From Chrysomallon squamiferum (Eukaryota; Mollusca; Gastropoda; Neomphalida; Peltospiridae): DNA of 55,000 nt. A program made the position numbers and the translations under genes. The stretch spans positions 31,232,027-31,287,026 of the forward strand of contig CM022672.1 of NCBI GenBank assembly GCA_012295275.1, given 5' to 3'. Under the pieces are notes generated by a model. It saw only the letters and a list, made by a program, of their open reading frames with translations, made no database searches and was not told the DNA's origin. Shown here piece after piece: positions 11,707 through 22,757 of this stretch. Each line of letters starts with the position of its first letter. The first letter of the stretch is position 1.

Positions 11707-12377
11707 TTTTTTTTATTAGGTTAGCGCGGAGTTGCACAGAAGAGAAAAATACAGAAAGATTGAAAAAAAAAAAAAAAAAAAAAAAAGAAGAACAAACAAA
11801 GAAAAGAAGAAAGCAATAATAATAAATAAAGAGAGAGAAGGAAATGAAATAACAATGCCGAAGATTTTGGATTTAAAAAACGAATAAAATTTATTTAATA
11901 AATAGAAAAGCAAAACAATTCACTTTACATTTCAGTTAGTTCCAGTGTCTTAGTTGTATGTTTTGTTTCTGTGTATGCGCGTATGAGAAATTATATTTGC
12001 ATGTGATATATAATTTTAGATGTGTAAATAAAAAAAATATTGACGATGTCAGTAATAATATTTTATATGTCTCATTCTAAGACAATGTCTGTAATCGAAA
12101 TTTTGAAAAAAAAAAAAGTGTGGGCGTGCGTGTGAGTGTATGAGTCATCGTTCTTCAGTTTTCAAATGTAGACATTTAGCTGTGAAAGAATGTCCCTGTG
12201 TCAATCTGAAAAATAACAATTTTTAAAAGTATTTTAAAGGACAATGAAAAAGGATTATCAAAATATACACTCACGTCAAGTATTACTTTTTGTAACTTTT
12301 TAATTTTAATTTTTAAAATGTTTTATCAAGGTATCTTTACATGCCTTTCAGTTGCAAACAATCAACAAACTTGATTC

Positions 12378-12380
12378 GCG

Positions 12381-12413
<33 letters not shown>

Positions 12414-12416
12414 GCA
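12378..12416. repeat. (CG)n(CA)n microsatellite
   Basis: CGCGCGCGCG followed by a CA run, downstream of the donor site of the second LDLa exon on the minus strand. Confidence 0.95.
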
Positions 12417-12530
12417 TACACACGACATGTCTCTGATTATCATAAATGCAGACAGTAAAACTATCAACAGACTTCCCTGGTAACAAAAGACGGTAGAGCT
12501 GATTTCTAGACAGAGGTAAACAGGCCTTAC

Positions 12531-12688
12531 TTTCACAGTTTACTTCGTCGCTGTTGTCGTTGCAGTCGTTGTCGTCATCGCAGACCCATCTTGACGTAAT
12601 ACACATCCCATTCCCACACTGAAATTCGTTAGAAGCACAAGTTGCCGCAGCTTCAGGGGAAAAAAAGAAGAAGAATAATGACTACTAC

Positions 12689-12737
<49 letters not shown>

Positions 12738-12878
12738 ACTACAACTAGTACTACTACTACTACTACTACTACTAATAATTATTATTATTTTTTATATTTA
12801 TGTTTTTGTAAAAACAAATTGTTGTTTTTGTCATTTTTCCCTAATTTTTTCGTATTATTATTATTATTATTATTATAT

Positions 12879-12931
<53 letters not shown>

Positions 12932-13563
12932 TTACTACTACTACTATTATTTTATTGTTGTTGTTTTTAACTTTGTTGTTGTTATTTATTTGTCTGATCT
13001 TTTTTGTTAAGATATGTAACTACAACTGCAAGAAATTAAAATAACAGAAGAAAGAACTTCCTCCTAATAAAAAAGAATTTTTTTTTTTTTAAAAAACTCG
13101 TAGTTGTTTTCTGTATGTTTTTAAATAAAAGTGTCTTAGTATATTGATAATAAAATATACATATGATTATTTATATTTCTATTTCTATATATGATGCATA
13201 TGCATAATACTTACTTGATTATGAAATTAACATTTAGTAATTGTTTAAACCCTAAATAAATAAATATATAAATAAATAAACTAATTCATCAGAGAAGAAT
13301 GAAATAAAGAAAGGAAGAAAGAAAGAAAAAAAAGTTTAAATATTTTACACCGACAACTTACAAGAACATCCAACTTCATCTTGTCTGTCATCACCTTCGT
13401 CACTGCAATCAACCGTGCCGTCACAACGCCATTGAGAGGGTATGCATCGCCCGCTACCGCACTGAAAATATCCTCCAGGACAATCCCCTGTGGTCACTAC
13501 TGTGGTCAAGACAGTAACACAAAGAGCCAGAAGCACGCAACCACCAATTTCCCAGCCTCTCAT
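12531..13563 (-). CDS. secreted protein with two LDL-receptor class A modules
   Basis: Exon 1 is 13563-13362 and exon 2 is 12650-12531. Exon 1 starts [19 protein letters not shown], a signal peptide of about 26 residues. It is followed by the first LDLa module with the cysteines of [15 protein letters not shown], then [15 protein letters not shown]. Exon 2 encodes the second module ([14 protein letters not shown], then [18 protein letters not shown]). Both contain the Ca-binding C-D-x4-D-C-x-D-x-S-D-E pattern. Both junctions are phase 1, as is normal for shuffled LDLa modules. The donor after exon 2 is GAAA|GTAAGG. No third exon was recognised downstream: either an unrecognised exon follows, or transcripts read through to a stop at 12337. 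Which LDLa family it belongs to is unknown. Confidence 0.75.
12674..12962. repeat. ACT/ATT/GCT trinucleotide tract
   Basis: Long runs of ACT (12680-12770, 12881-12945), ATT (12856-12880) and a short GCT run, inside the LDLa gene intron. The 122-residue Thr/Tyr frame through it is spurious. Confidence 0.95.
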
Positions 13564-13625
13564 TGTCGTTGTGAAGTAAGTAGCTCTGTATCTGCGATGT
13601 ACAGTAACCAGTTTATTTACAGAGG

Positions 13626-13635
13626 CTTTTATATA
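13626..13635 (-). promoter_or_regulatory. TATA box of the LDLa gene
   Basis: On the minus strand TATATAAAAG lies 63-72 bases before the ATG at 13563. Initiation about 30 bases downstream would leave a 5' UTR of about 35 bases, so the signal peptide ATG is the first one. A strong TATA box fits a regulated, tissue-specific gene and not a housekeeping gene. Confidence 0.65.
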
Positions 13636-13806
13636 ACGTGCCACATATATATGTATATGTATATATACCAATGAACTGAAACAAGGGGTCAAACTGCCAT
13701 TATTATAGGGTGAACACTCTACAAACAGATAGGCGGACGATTAATGATGTAAGAGACAACGTCATCGACGTTTATTGGATATCACACCACTCTCGTAACA
13801 TCATCA

Positions 13807-13875
13807 CCTTGCCTGATCAAGTTAAGTAGTGACGAGTGTACCTGGGATCGAATCCGCGTAGTGCTTGGTTGTACG
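13807..13875 (+). other. possible 5S rRNA-derived or SINE fragment
   Basis: CCTGATCAAGTTAAGTAGTG, then ACGAG, CCTGG, GATCGAATCC and TAGTGCTTGG resembles the internal region of 5S rRNA (GATC-CTGAAGTTAAGCAGC-GTCGGG-CCTGG-TTAGTACTTGG) with indels. The GATCGAATCC part also looks like a pol III B box. It may be a 5S pseudogene or the head of a 5S-derived SINE. No full-length 5S and no clear tail is present. Confidence 0.3.
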
Positions 13876-14580
13876 GTTAAGTGTGTATCTTCGTTGTTGT
13901 TTTTTTCTTCAAAAATTATCTTGGTTAGAAGTTAGTGTTAATTTATGTGTTTGTGTGTCTGTGTGTGTGTGTGTGTGTCCGTTTGTCTATTTATTTATCT
14001 CCATCTTCATAATTTGACTATTACACAGTTATTCCTTATCTTGAAAGAAAACATTTTTTAAAATAAATATCTAAATAAATCATAAGAAAAAAGATAATCT
14101 AACTGAATCGGCGTCGACTTTTTTGTATTAATCGATTTTTTAATTATTGTTATTAATCGAAATGAGAATCACAAATCATTAACACATTAATGCAAATTAC
14201 AGTTAGACTGTGCTTCATTTTTAATAACATCACTGTGTACCAGTCTACTATGTCACGCCCACCACGCGCTTCATCAATGCACGCGACATAAAATTTAGCT
14301 GCTGTTAGCGAACTTGTTAAATTGTTTTATCGTTTTTGTTTACAAATGACGGCAGTGTTTAAGAAGAATTACAAACAGAATTGTTTACATTTGTTTCAGT
14401 TTTATGTCAAAATAAACTTGAAACTTCGGTGTTTTTGTTTTCAAAATATACGCGGTGATCAAGTAATTTTACTCACTAACCTGGAGAGCGACGAACAAGT
14501 TGACACCAACAATGAACTGAAATTAGGAAAAACGCCATTTTGAAAACACACTGAACAAAGTTACTCATTCCATAATATTA

Positions 14581-14702
14581 ACTTTATTTATTTATTTACT
14601 TACTTACTTACTAATAATTTATTTATTTACTTACTTATTTATTTGTTTACTTACTTATTACTTATTTATTTGTTTATTTATTTGTTTATTTATTTATCAT
14701 AT
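14581..14702. repeat. ATTT/ACTT tetranucleotide tract
   Basis: Runs of TTTA, TTAC and TTTG tetranucleotides in intergenic DNA. Confidence 0.85.
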
Positions 14703-15051
14703 AATTATACTTAAAACAGTGATTAAACTTGATTTATAATGACTTAAAGCTACGATTTCATTAACCAAAAGCTGCAATTGTTACTTATTATACAAGTGCT
14801 GTATACAAGATTTATTACTTTCATCTTCGTGCATTTTCAGGATTTCTCTCTTTCGTTTTCCTTTCAGATTTTCCAGCTATGATCGTGTGCGTCTTTAATT
14901 TAAGACAGTACCCGCAGGCGAGTGTAAGGTTTAGCTCGAACTTATCCACAGTATTTAAGCTATATATTTTTCACGCACTGTACATTATTTGCGTATCCTT
15001 GTGATCCGATAGCATTGGATTGTAGAGAAAACGAATCTAGTTAGTTCAACA

Positions 15052-15314
15052 CAGAGGCGTACAGAGGTCTGGTGATGCCCGGGGCCAACTCCTTGATTGT
15101 ATGCCCCAAAGACTCAAGTATAAGGCCAAGTACTGAGAAATATTATGAGAAAGGAAGATATTTTGAATATGTTAACAGATGAAATATAAAATGAACACTT
15201 TATTCGATTTAAAATATAAATCAACCAGATTTATTAAGTTCTTTTCTCTGGTAGGATGCCCCTCCCCATTTAAAATCCCGGGGTAACCGCTCCTTTGCTC
15301 CTTCTACTGCACTG
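15052..15314. mobile_element. non-autonomous hAT-like element
   Basis: The left part CAGAGGCGTACAGAGGTCTG leads to GATGCCCGGGGCC. The right part has GATGCCCCTCCCC, CCCGGGGTAACC and ends CTACTGCACTG. Ends are CAG...CTG. Flanks GTTCAACA (15044-15051) and GTTCGAAA (15315-15322) are a plausible 8-bp duplication with two mismatches. No transposase frame is present. Confidence 0.5.
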
Positions 15315-16007
15315 GTTCGAAAAGGTATTCAAGATTTTCTTTTACGGTCTTGGCTCCATTTTTAATTGCAAAATCCCGCCTGCCCAAAAATAAAAAAATA
15401 AAATTATTCATGGCGTCATAGGTTGGATTTACCCTCCATCCTATTTTCTACTAACCTGGCGCATGAAAATGCTCGCTGCATAATGCTATTAAGTTTTTCA
15501 TTCGCTTTCGCTTTACAAAATCGCACCCACAGCCAGACATTCGGAATTACTCTCATGCATTTACATACAATTTCAGTTTAGTTGTGTAAAACATGATGGT
15601 TTAATATTCACTGTTAACGGAAAATTAACTTTATCTCTATTCAAAGGCCATCAATCCCATCTTACATTCTCATTAAAAAAATAATACTAATAACAGTAAC
15701 AATAAATAAAATAAAATAAAATAAATAGATAAATAAAACTATCTCTCAAATTATCTGGCATTTATCTATATTAATAGAATGTCGTCTTTTTTAACCTACT
15801 TAGTTTTCAATAAATTATAATGATTTATTTTTACTAAATTGAAACAAAGATGATATGAAAATTATCCTATACATTTCACTTATGTAATAAAGAGAAAACG
15901 CTTCTATATTTATGATTCATCCATCCCATTTAACACCATAAGAATTAACTGAAAATGATAAATTCACTCTCAAATTATACCCATTTCACTTCATGTTAAA
16001 ATGACTC

Positions 16008-16008
<1 letters not shown>

Positions 16009-16051
<43 letters not shown>

Positions 16052-16147
16052 AACGTGGTATTTTTTTTTATATTAAAAAAAAAAAAAAATAAAAAAAAAA
16101 AAAAAAAAAAAATAATAATAAAATAATAAAAAAAAAAAAAAAAAAAA
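16009..16147. repeat. interrupted poly-A tract
   Basis: Three long A runs (16009-16049, 16075-16111, 16130-16147) separated by short spacers. Another poly-A of about 26 bases is at 16434-16460. They could be retroposon tails, but no attached body was recognised. Confidence 0.9.
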
Positions 16148-16181
16148 TTCTAAAAACGAAAACAAAAGAAAAATAAACAAA

Positions 16182-16280
16182 CAGTGAAACCTGCTCTAGC
16201 GGCCACTTGTCTATTACGAGCCATTGTGAGCTGCCAAAAACTATTTCCCAGTATAAGAACCACTTGTTCGATGTCTCACT
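16182..16280 (+). mobile_element. pogo/Tigger-like end fragment
   Basis: CAGTGAAACCTGCTCTAGCG followed by GCCACTTGTCTATTACGAGCC resembles the terminal repeat of pogo/Tigger elements (CAGTGAAACCTC...CG-CC pattern). The opposite end was not found within the next 2 kb, so this is probably a truncated copy. Confidence 0.4.
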
Positions 16281-16299
16281 GATAATTCATTCGCAGATT

Positions 16300-16431
16300 A
16301 TCTAACCTAAAAACAACTGGAATGAAACGAGTCAACTTTACAGGAAAATTAAATATTTAGAGAGTTTTTCCACACTGCACAAACAATGTTAAGACTGGAG
16401 CAGAAGAGAGATTTCATTTTTGAAAAGCAGG

Positions 16432-16462
<31 letters not shown>

Positions 16463-17300
16463 TATATAGTAACTGAACATTTAGGGATGGCTAATATTTA
16501 CAGTATTTTTAAAGACAAATACGGAGGTGTCGACATATTATAACAATCCACTGCTCTGAAAGAAAATATGGAGAAAAGAAGTTACAAGAACTGAGAACGG
16601 CTAGAATGAACTGTGAATCGTCTGCTAAATAAAGCGAAAGCGTTGATAACTTGGGGCGAACAGTTTCAAAGCGTCAAATGGTTGTCTGGAAAATGTCACA
16701 ATGTCACGTGTACTCTAAGCGGAGAAGCGAAGTGACGTAAGCGACAGGTCTATTCCAGTGTATCGCGTGACGGTAAAACAAGCCAACTGATTTCTTCAGA
16801 AAGTGAACAGTGAATGATAATCACCGATTTTTTAATTCGCAAAACACTGATCCCCATTCTTTCGCTGTTTGTTAAATATAGTAATTTTTTTTTTTTTTTT
16901 CCCACATAATAAAACTGGAAGTATTTTTGTTTTTTGTTTTTGTGAAAGCTTCTTTGCAAAAAGTTGGGGCACAAATTTTCTGACGGCTCTGTGAATATAT
17001 AGTCAAAAAGTCTTATGTCAGACTGAATGTTTAGAAACTACAAGTTCCACTAAATCACAAATACATCGCCTATAACATTAATATGAAATTAATAATAAAA
17101 AGTAATAATAAAAATATATATATATATATATTAAAAAAAATAAATAAATAAATAAAAGGAAAAAAATAAAAGGAAATAAATAAAAATAAAATGGAAATAA
17201 AATAATTATATTAAACTGGTTTAAAATAGTTACTCTTAAGAGGTATTTATTCATCCGAACTAGATGCATGATAAATTTTCAAACCTTGTCAGCTTTGGCC
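16300..17300. other. intergenic, no gene seen
   Basis: Mixed A+T-rich sequence with short AT and AAAT repeats near 17100-17190. No splice-framed coding signal was recognised on either strand. Confidence 0.5.
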
Positions 17301-17499
17301 ACTGATGTTGATACCTCCAGTTAATAACCATGTGACATATAAACATACAGTCTCACAAATTTATCCATAAAAACTGTCACTGACTTCTTTTTTTTTAAAT
17401 CTGTAATTCAGAATAAAATAACTAAACAATAAATTTAGAGATAAAAGGTGATAATTGTTTATCTCTAACCATTTTTGTTATTTGTTTTTTTAAAAAAAT

Positions 17500-18484
17500 A
17501 AAACATCTTTTTTAATTCAGAATGGTTCAAAGTTTTTCATAATGGAAACATTTACAACAAGACTAGTAATGAAAATGTAAATTTATTTCTACAAGTGAAC
17601 ATATGTGCAAAGGATTCAGATAAAAATTCCATAACAAAGAAAATAAATAAAGTACAACAAAACCCCACTAAAAAGTCAATTAGCATTAAAAAACTGAAAA
17701 ATTAATTCAATATACAACAAAGTCAGAATGTACATTTCTATAATTATTTTTTATTTAGTGTCACAAAGATTACATAGAAATGGAAGAACAAGCAAACCAA
17801 ATCACATACAAAAATTCTGGGATGAAATATTGAAAACAAGCACTAAAAGTGAATAACTCAAAATGATCAATGCCTCAAATAAAATTGTTCATAGGATATT
17901 AATATTATCTGCATTCATCATGAGAATCAAATACATAATGACAGGAAAAAAAAAAATCACAATCTTTATTTCAAGCACTGTAATTTAAAATTATATGAGA
18001 ACAGCGATTCAAATATTTAAAGTGGACAAAAAGAGAATGTAATGCAAAGTTAACAATGTTCATAAATGTTAATAATATTCATCATATCAATAGTCTATAC
18101 ACTAAGTCTTTAATTCTTGGCAAGCCAATTTCATTTCACAAATACAACCTGTACAAACACCCTTGTAAAATTCAATAAATTCACATTAAACAGTCGAAGA
18201 AAAAAAAAAAAAAAAAAAAAAAAAAAAGAAGGAAAGAAAAGAAATCCCATGGAACAAGAAAGTAAAAGTCTTTCTTCATTGTGAGTCCATGAAGATAAGT
18301 ATACCTGTCCAACTGGAATAAGACTAGACTGAACAAGAAACCATCTTCTGATAGTTGTACGATTATCATCAGTTTCTTTTTTGTTTGTTTTGTTTGAAAA
18401 AGTTTGGCACAAGCTCATCAATAAATTTATTCAAATTTAAAAAAAAAAAAAAAAAAACAGAAAAAGAAAAAAAAAAAATAAAGA

Positions 18485-18517
<33 letters not shown>

Positions 18518-21500
18518 ATGTGCTTATTTCCAAGAATATGTACACGAAAAACCATGTCTCCCATCAAATGATACCAGTAAGGTGAAATATCTAAAGCTGC
18601 CCATTCAACATACATCATGGAATAATAATATAAATCACATATTATGATTAAAATAAAGGTTAAAATTAAAAACAGTCTGAGAGAAACCACCCATAGGGTA
18701 CCCTCTACATAAATGTTCACATTGCTATTGGCAGATCAGTATACAGTGGGGGGCATGTTATAATTGAAGTAAACATTTCGAAGATTTTGTAAAATATTTA
18801 CAACTTTTTAATATTATTTTGTTTCTTTCAAACCTACAATAAAATGCATATTAAATGAGAATACTGAGGTGTAATACTTTTCATCCTGACTGAACTTGCA
18901 TGATTCAAATAATAATAATAAAAGAATTTAAAATAATTCACATAGTAATTTAACAACATGATAAACAAAAACATTTTCAGTTGTTTCAAATGTAATTCAT
19001 ATATCAAGCAATTATATTAAAACAGAACATTTACGCAATAAAAGGAAAACAACATTTTGTTTCTCGCAATAAAATTTTAGCATTTTTTTGTTTTTCAATA
19101 ACTAACATCAATAAGTATGTAACTAAAATTTCTCACGGCAACATTATGAGGAACACTGAAGTACTTGTTGCCATTTGATTTATAAATAATTTTTATATAT
19201 ATATATATATATATAATTAATAATAATATATATGTTACACAATTCAAGGCATTATAATCATATATGCACATTAAAATATACATACATATATATGCATTAT
19301 TAATTTCAGAAATAAGTATATTATAATAAGACTACTTTGTGTGCAAGTGAATTTAAAAAAAAAAAAAAAAATAGGTACACGACATAGCATAATTTAAGAA
19401 TTTACGTTGAGCAAGGTGGCATCTGGTAAAATAATTAATGGAATGATCAAGACTAACAGGTTATTATTAATATCCTACACTGTGGATTCCATTCCAGAAA
19501 TGTGCTCCTCTGTAGTTACCCTCAACACAAAGAAGGCACCATTCTGTGTTCGACACTAATAAACCAACTTGCAGGATTAAATATTGTTTTTTGACAAGTA
19601 AAATGTAAAATCTGTAGAAACATGCACAATGATCAATCAATTTTTTTTATGTAGATTTTCGTTTTATAATATTTATTATCATTCATATATAAAATATGCA
19701 CCAATTTCAAAATGTCAAATAAAACATTAGTTATGACAAAGATTTCTAGTAATGACTTTGCAAAAAATGTGGACGGCATATTAAGAATTTTAACAAATAT
19801 GCATGGTTCAAATAGAATATTAAAATCGTTTTCAAAATCAACATATGGCATGCAATATTAAAGAAATCATAGTCATATTTTTAATTTTTTTTTTACATAG
19901 TATTGGCATGTTAAAAATATTGCAGTGTCAATCTAAAAGAAAAATCTAAAAAAGTCTTTAAGCAAATAAAAATATATATATCAAACCTGAAAATTCTACA
20001 AGTTCAGTCATGGAGATAAAAAAACAAAGAACATTCATCAAATTATTCAAGATTCAAATATAATTCAAATATTTTTAATAACACAGCATATGGGAAGAAA
20101 AAAAGAACATGGGTAAATAATGTAATGCATGCAAATTCATTATTAATTGTTTATTAATCACAGTTCAATGAAGTTTATTTATTAGCTAACATGAAAATGG
20201 CATTGATCGGCAGAGGGCCTCCTATTTTATTGACCGCCCTTGAAATAACTAAATAAACACATTATTTTTTTTTTCTTCAAATGAAATACAGTCAACATTT
20301 GTCTGTCTGCCATTGTCCTGAATATTCTGTTGTGAAAACAGTCTCTTATGAAGAGAGTATTGCGCTTAAACATTTTGCAAATATCAAGCCAATTCAAGAA
20401 ATAAAAAAAAGAAAAAGAAAAATAATAATAATTAGAAGTAAAAAAAATGGTTCATATATAATTTAAAACAAAAATCATAAACAAAAGAGCACCATGTAGG
20501 CAAAGGCAAAATATTTAAAAAAAAAGAAAAAAGGTTAAGAAAAATTAATTCTGAATTAACATTTGCAGTACACACACACATATATGTATATGTATATAAA
20601 ATATTCATATCTACCTATATAATAACATCACCTGGCTAAGAAAAAACTAAAAAAAAAAAAGCTTCGATAGAAATGGCAGTTTTTTTTCTTCAAAATTTCA
20701 ATAACAGCAGTCCATACATTTGTTTCAAACAGTATAAACAAGACTCACCATAATGATCCTTGTGAAAAACAGTTAACATCTAATAGTAGTATCAGGTATA
20801 AAGTAATGGTGAAACAAAATCATTTATTAAAAAAAAATTTATCATCAATATGTGTATAAAACAATTACGACTTCCATACGAACAATACTTGAGGCATGAA
20901 TCTATTTGTGATATATTCATCAAAAGCACCTATATACATGGTTAAAACAGGGATACAACAGCATAAAATAATACTTGTATTAATGCAATAAAAGGTTATG
21001 AGACATTGTTCTTGTCATTTATTAAACACAAATATATATTTTACTTATACACAAATACATATATTTATATACACTGAAAAAAAAACACAAAAAAAAACCA
21101 GAAATAAAAAGATTCACAAAAGTTAATGACAAATATTCTAACATGTAGTAATTCAGTAAATTGCTTTTTTAAAAATTAAGTTTTCTACTCATTGTTATTA
21201 TTATTATCATCATCATCACTAAATATGAAGAGTATATCTGGTGAAAATCAAAATTTGTGGAATGTTACACAACTATGAAACAAATAAAAGTTTAAATGTA
21301 GGCCTGCTTGGTCAATGAAAATATATTTAGGATCTCAGAACATGATACTAAACTAAGTATATCAACAAAAATAAAATAATTAAAAAATAATTAAGACAAA
21401 TGGGAAAGGAAATGTAAAATGAAAAAAATGACTATAATACAGTTATGTTTTAAACAGAAATAATTAGTTACCAAATCAGTAATAAATACAAAATAATATA

Positions 21501-22487
21501 TATTTTTTAAAATTCACAAATCTCAAATCAAAGTTATAAAGCTGAGCACATGAATACATACATTTTTAAAATCTAGATATGCTGAAACAAGCAAGGTTGG
21601 ATGTTAAGATATGCATAATACATACAAGCTATAAACAAACATGACCAGTAAATTACAAAGAAAACCCACGGCCTGATACACCTATTTATAATGAAGATAC
21701 AAATTCAACAGCATAACGTTTCCAATCTCAATGGCATCCTTCAGAAAATATTTCGTCAAGCCTGTACAAAAACAAAAAGATAGAAAAACAAACATTTTTC
21801 ATAGGGTATCAACAGTTTTCTTTCAGATGGTTACTCACATTCATTTCCACAGGTGCTCTCTGGACGGCTGGCCTGCCTAGGTTGGGGTGTGGTCAACACT
21901 GTGTTAACTCAATCCAGTTCTTAAAATTAGAACAGCTTTTGCATTAAATGGAACAAGCAAAAACAACAGTTCTAATAACCAATATATACATTTAAAAAAA
22001 AAAAAAAAAAAAAAAAATAATAATAATAAAAAAAAAGACCATGGAAGATTTGTTTAGAAAACAAATCATTGCTTTTCATCTATCTTCATAAGATGCAATT
22101 GTTTCAAGTCATCTGAAAAATGTATCAACTTACCACTCACTATATAGTCACTAGATATAAAACCCTAGTAGTAGGCAGATGCAAAAAAGTTATCTAGCTG
22201 CTAGTAACATTTACAAAAATTACTCATTTACTTTTATTGAATTACATACCTCATTTTATCAACTATACCTATAATTAAATTATAGAGATCTTAATTTTTT
22301 TTTGTTTAGGCAAGAGTATGTCTGAAGGAATTACCCCCCACACACCTCCCCCCAAAAAAAAAAAAAGAACCAACACCCCCAAAAACAAAGGAACAAAAAA
22401 AAAAAAAAAAAAAAAAAAAAATTTAAAAATTAAAAATGAAAATGTCAGGATTTAAGAACAAAACTTGCCTGTTAGAAAACTCTGAGG
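17500..22487 (-). other. probable long 3' UTR / downstream region of the FUBP-like gene
   Basis: This 5-kb stretch lies directly downstream of the FUBP-like stop codon on the minus strand. It has almost no coding signal, many TTTATT (minus-strand AATAAA) hexamers such as near 17582 and 18427, and several poly-A tracts (18190-18230, 18440-18516, 21993-22018, 22398-22421). The transcript end cannot be placed. Embedded in it at 21682-21898 is the candidate alternative pair of exons described separately. Confidence 0.4.
21682..21898 (-). CDS. candidate alternative C-terminal exons of the FUBP-like gene
   Basis: A 60-base segment 21898-21839 is bounded by AACACAG and GTGAGT. A second segment 21761-21682 begins after TTTTTGTACAG and ends in TAG. 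The 77-base intron between them (21838-21762) has strong signals. Exon 18 of the gene ends in phase 1. Both candidates accept phase 1, stay open, and would replace the normal tail (exon 19) with about 45 residues including TTPQPRQASRPESTCGNE. The 60-base segment is clearly richer in G+C than its surroundings. Alternatively this is a spliced 3' UTR intron, which would put the normal stop upstream of an exon junction. RNA evidence is needed to decide. Confidence 0.4.
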
Positions 22488-22724
22488 TTACTGTGGTGCT
22501 GGCTGGGTGCCAGCCTGCTGCGCCTGCTGCATGATCATGTTGGCCTGGTAGTGCATGCCCTGCTGGCGGTAGTACTCCGCCCAAGCAGCTGAGTAGTCAG
22601 GCTGTCCTGTCTGGGGGTTTATAGCTAAAAAAAAAAAATAATAATAATAATAATAATTAAAAAAAAATGAAAAAAAAAAAGTTTAAATTATGTTTCTGGC
22701 AAAGCAATTTAATTATTTACAACT

Positions 22725-22757
<33 letters not shown>

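Noticed and set aside
14322-14543. 73-residue open frame in intergenic DNA
   Set aside because: No domain resemblance and no supporting promoter or splice signals.
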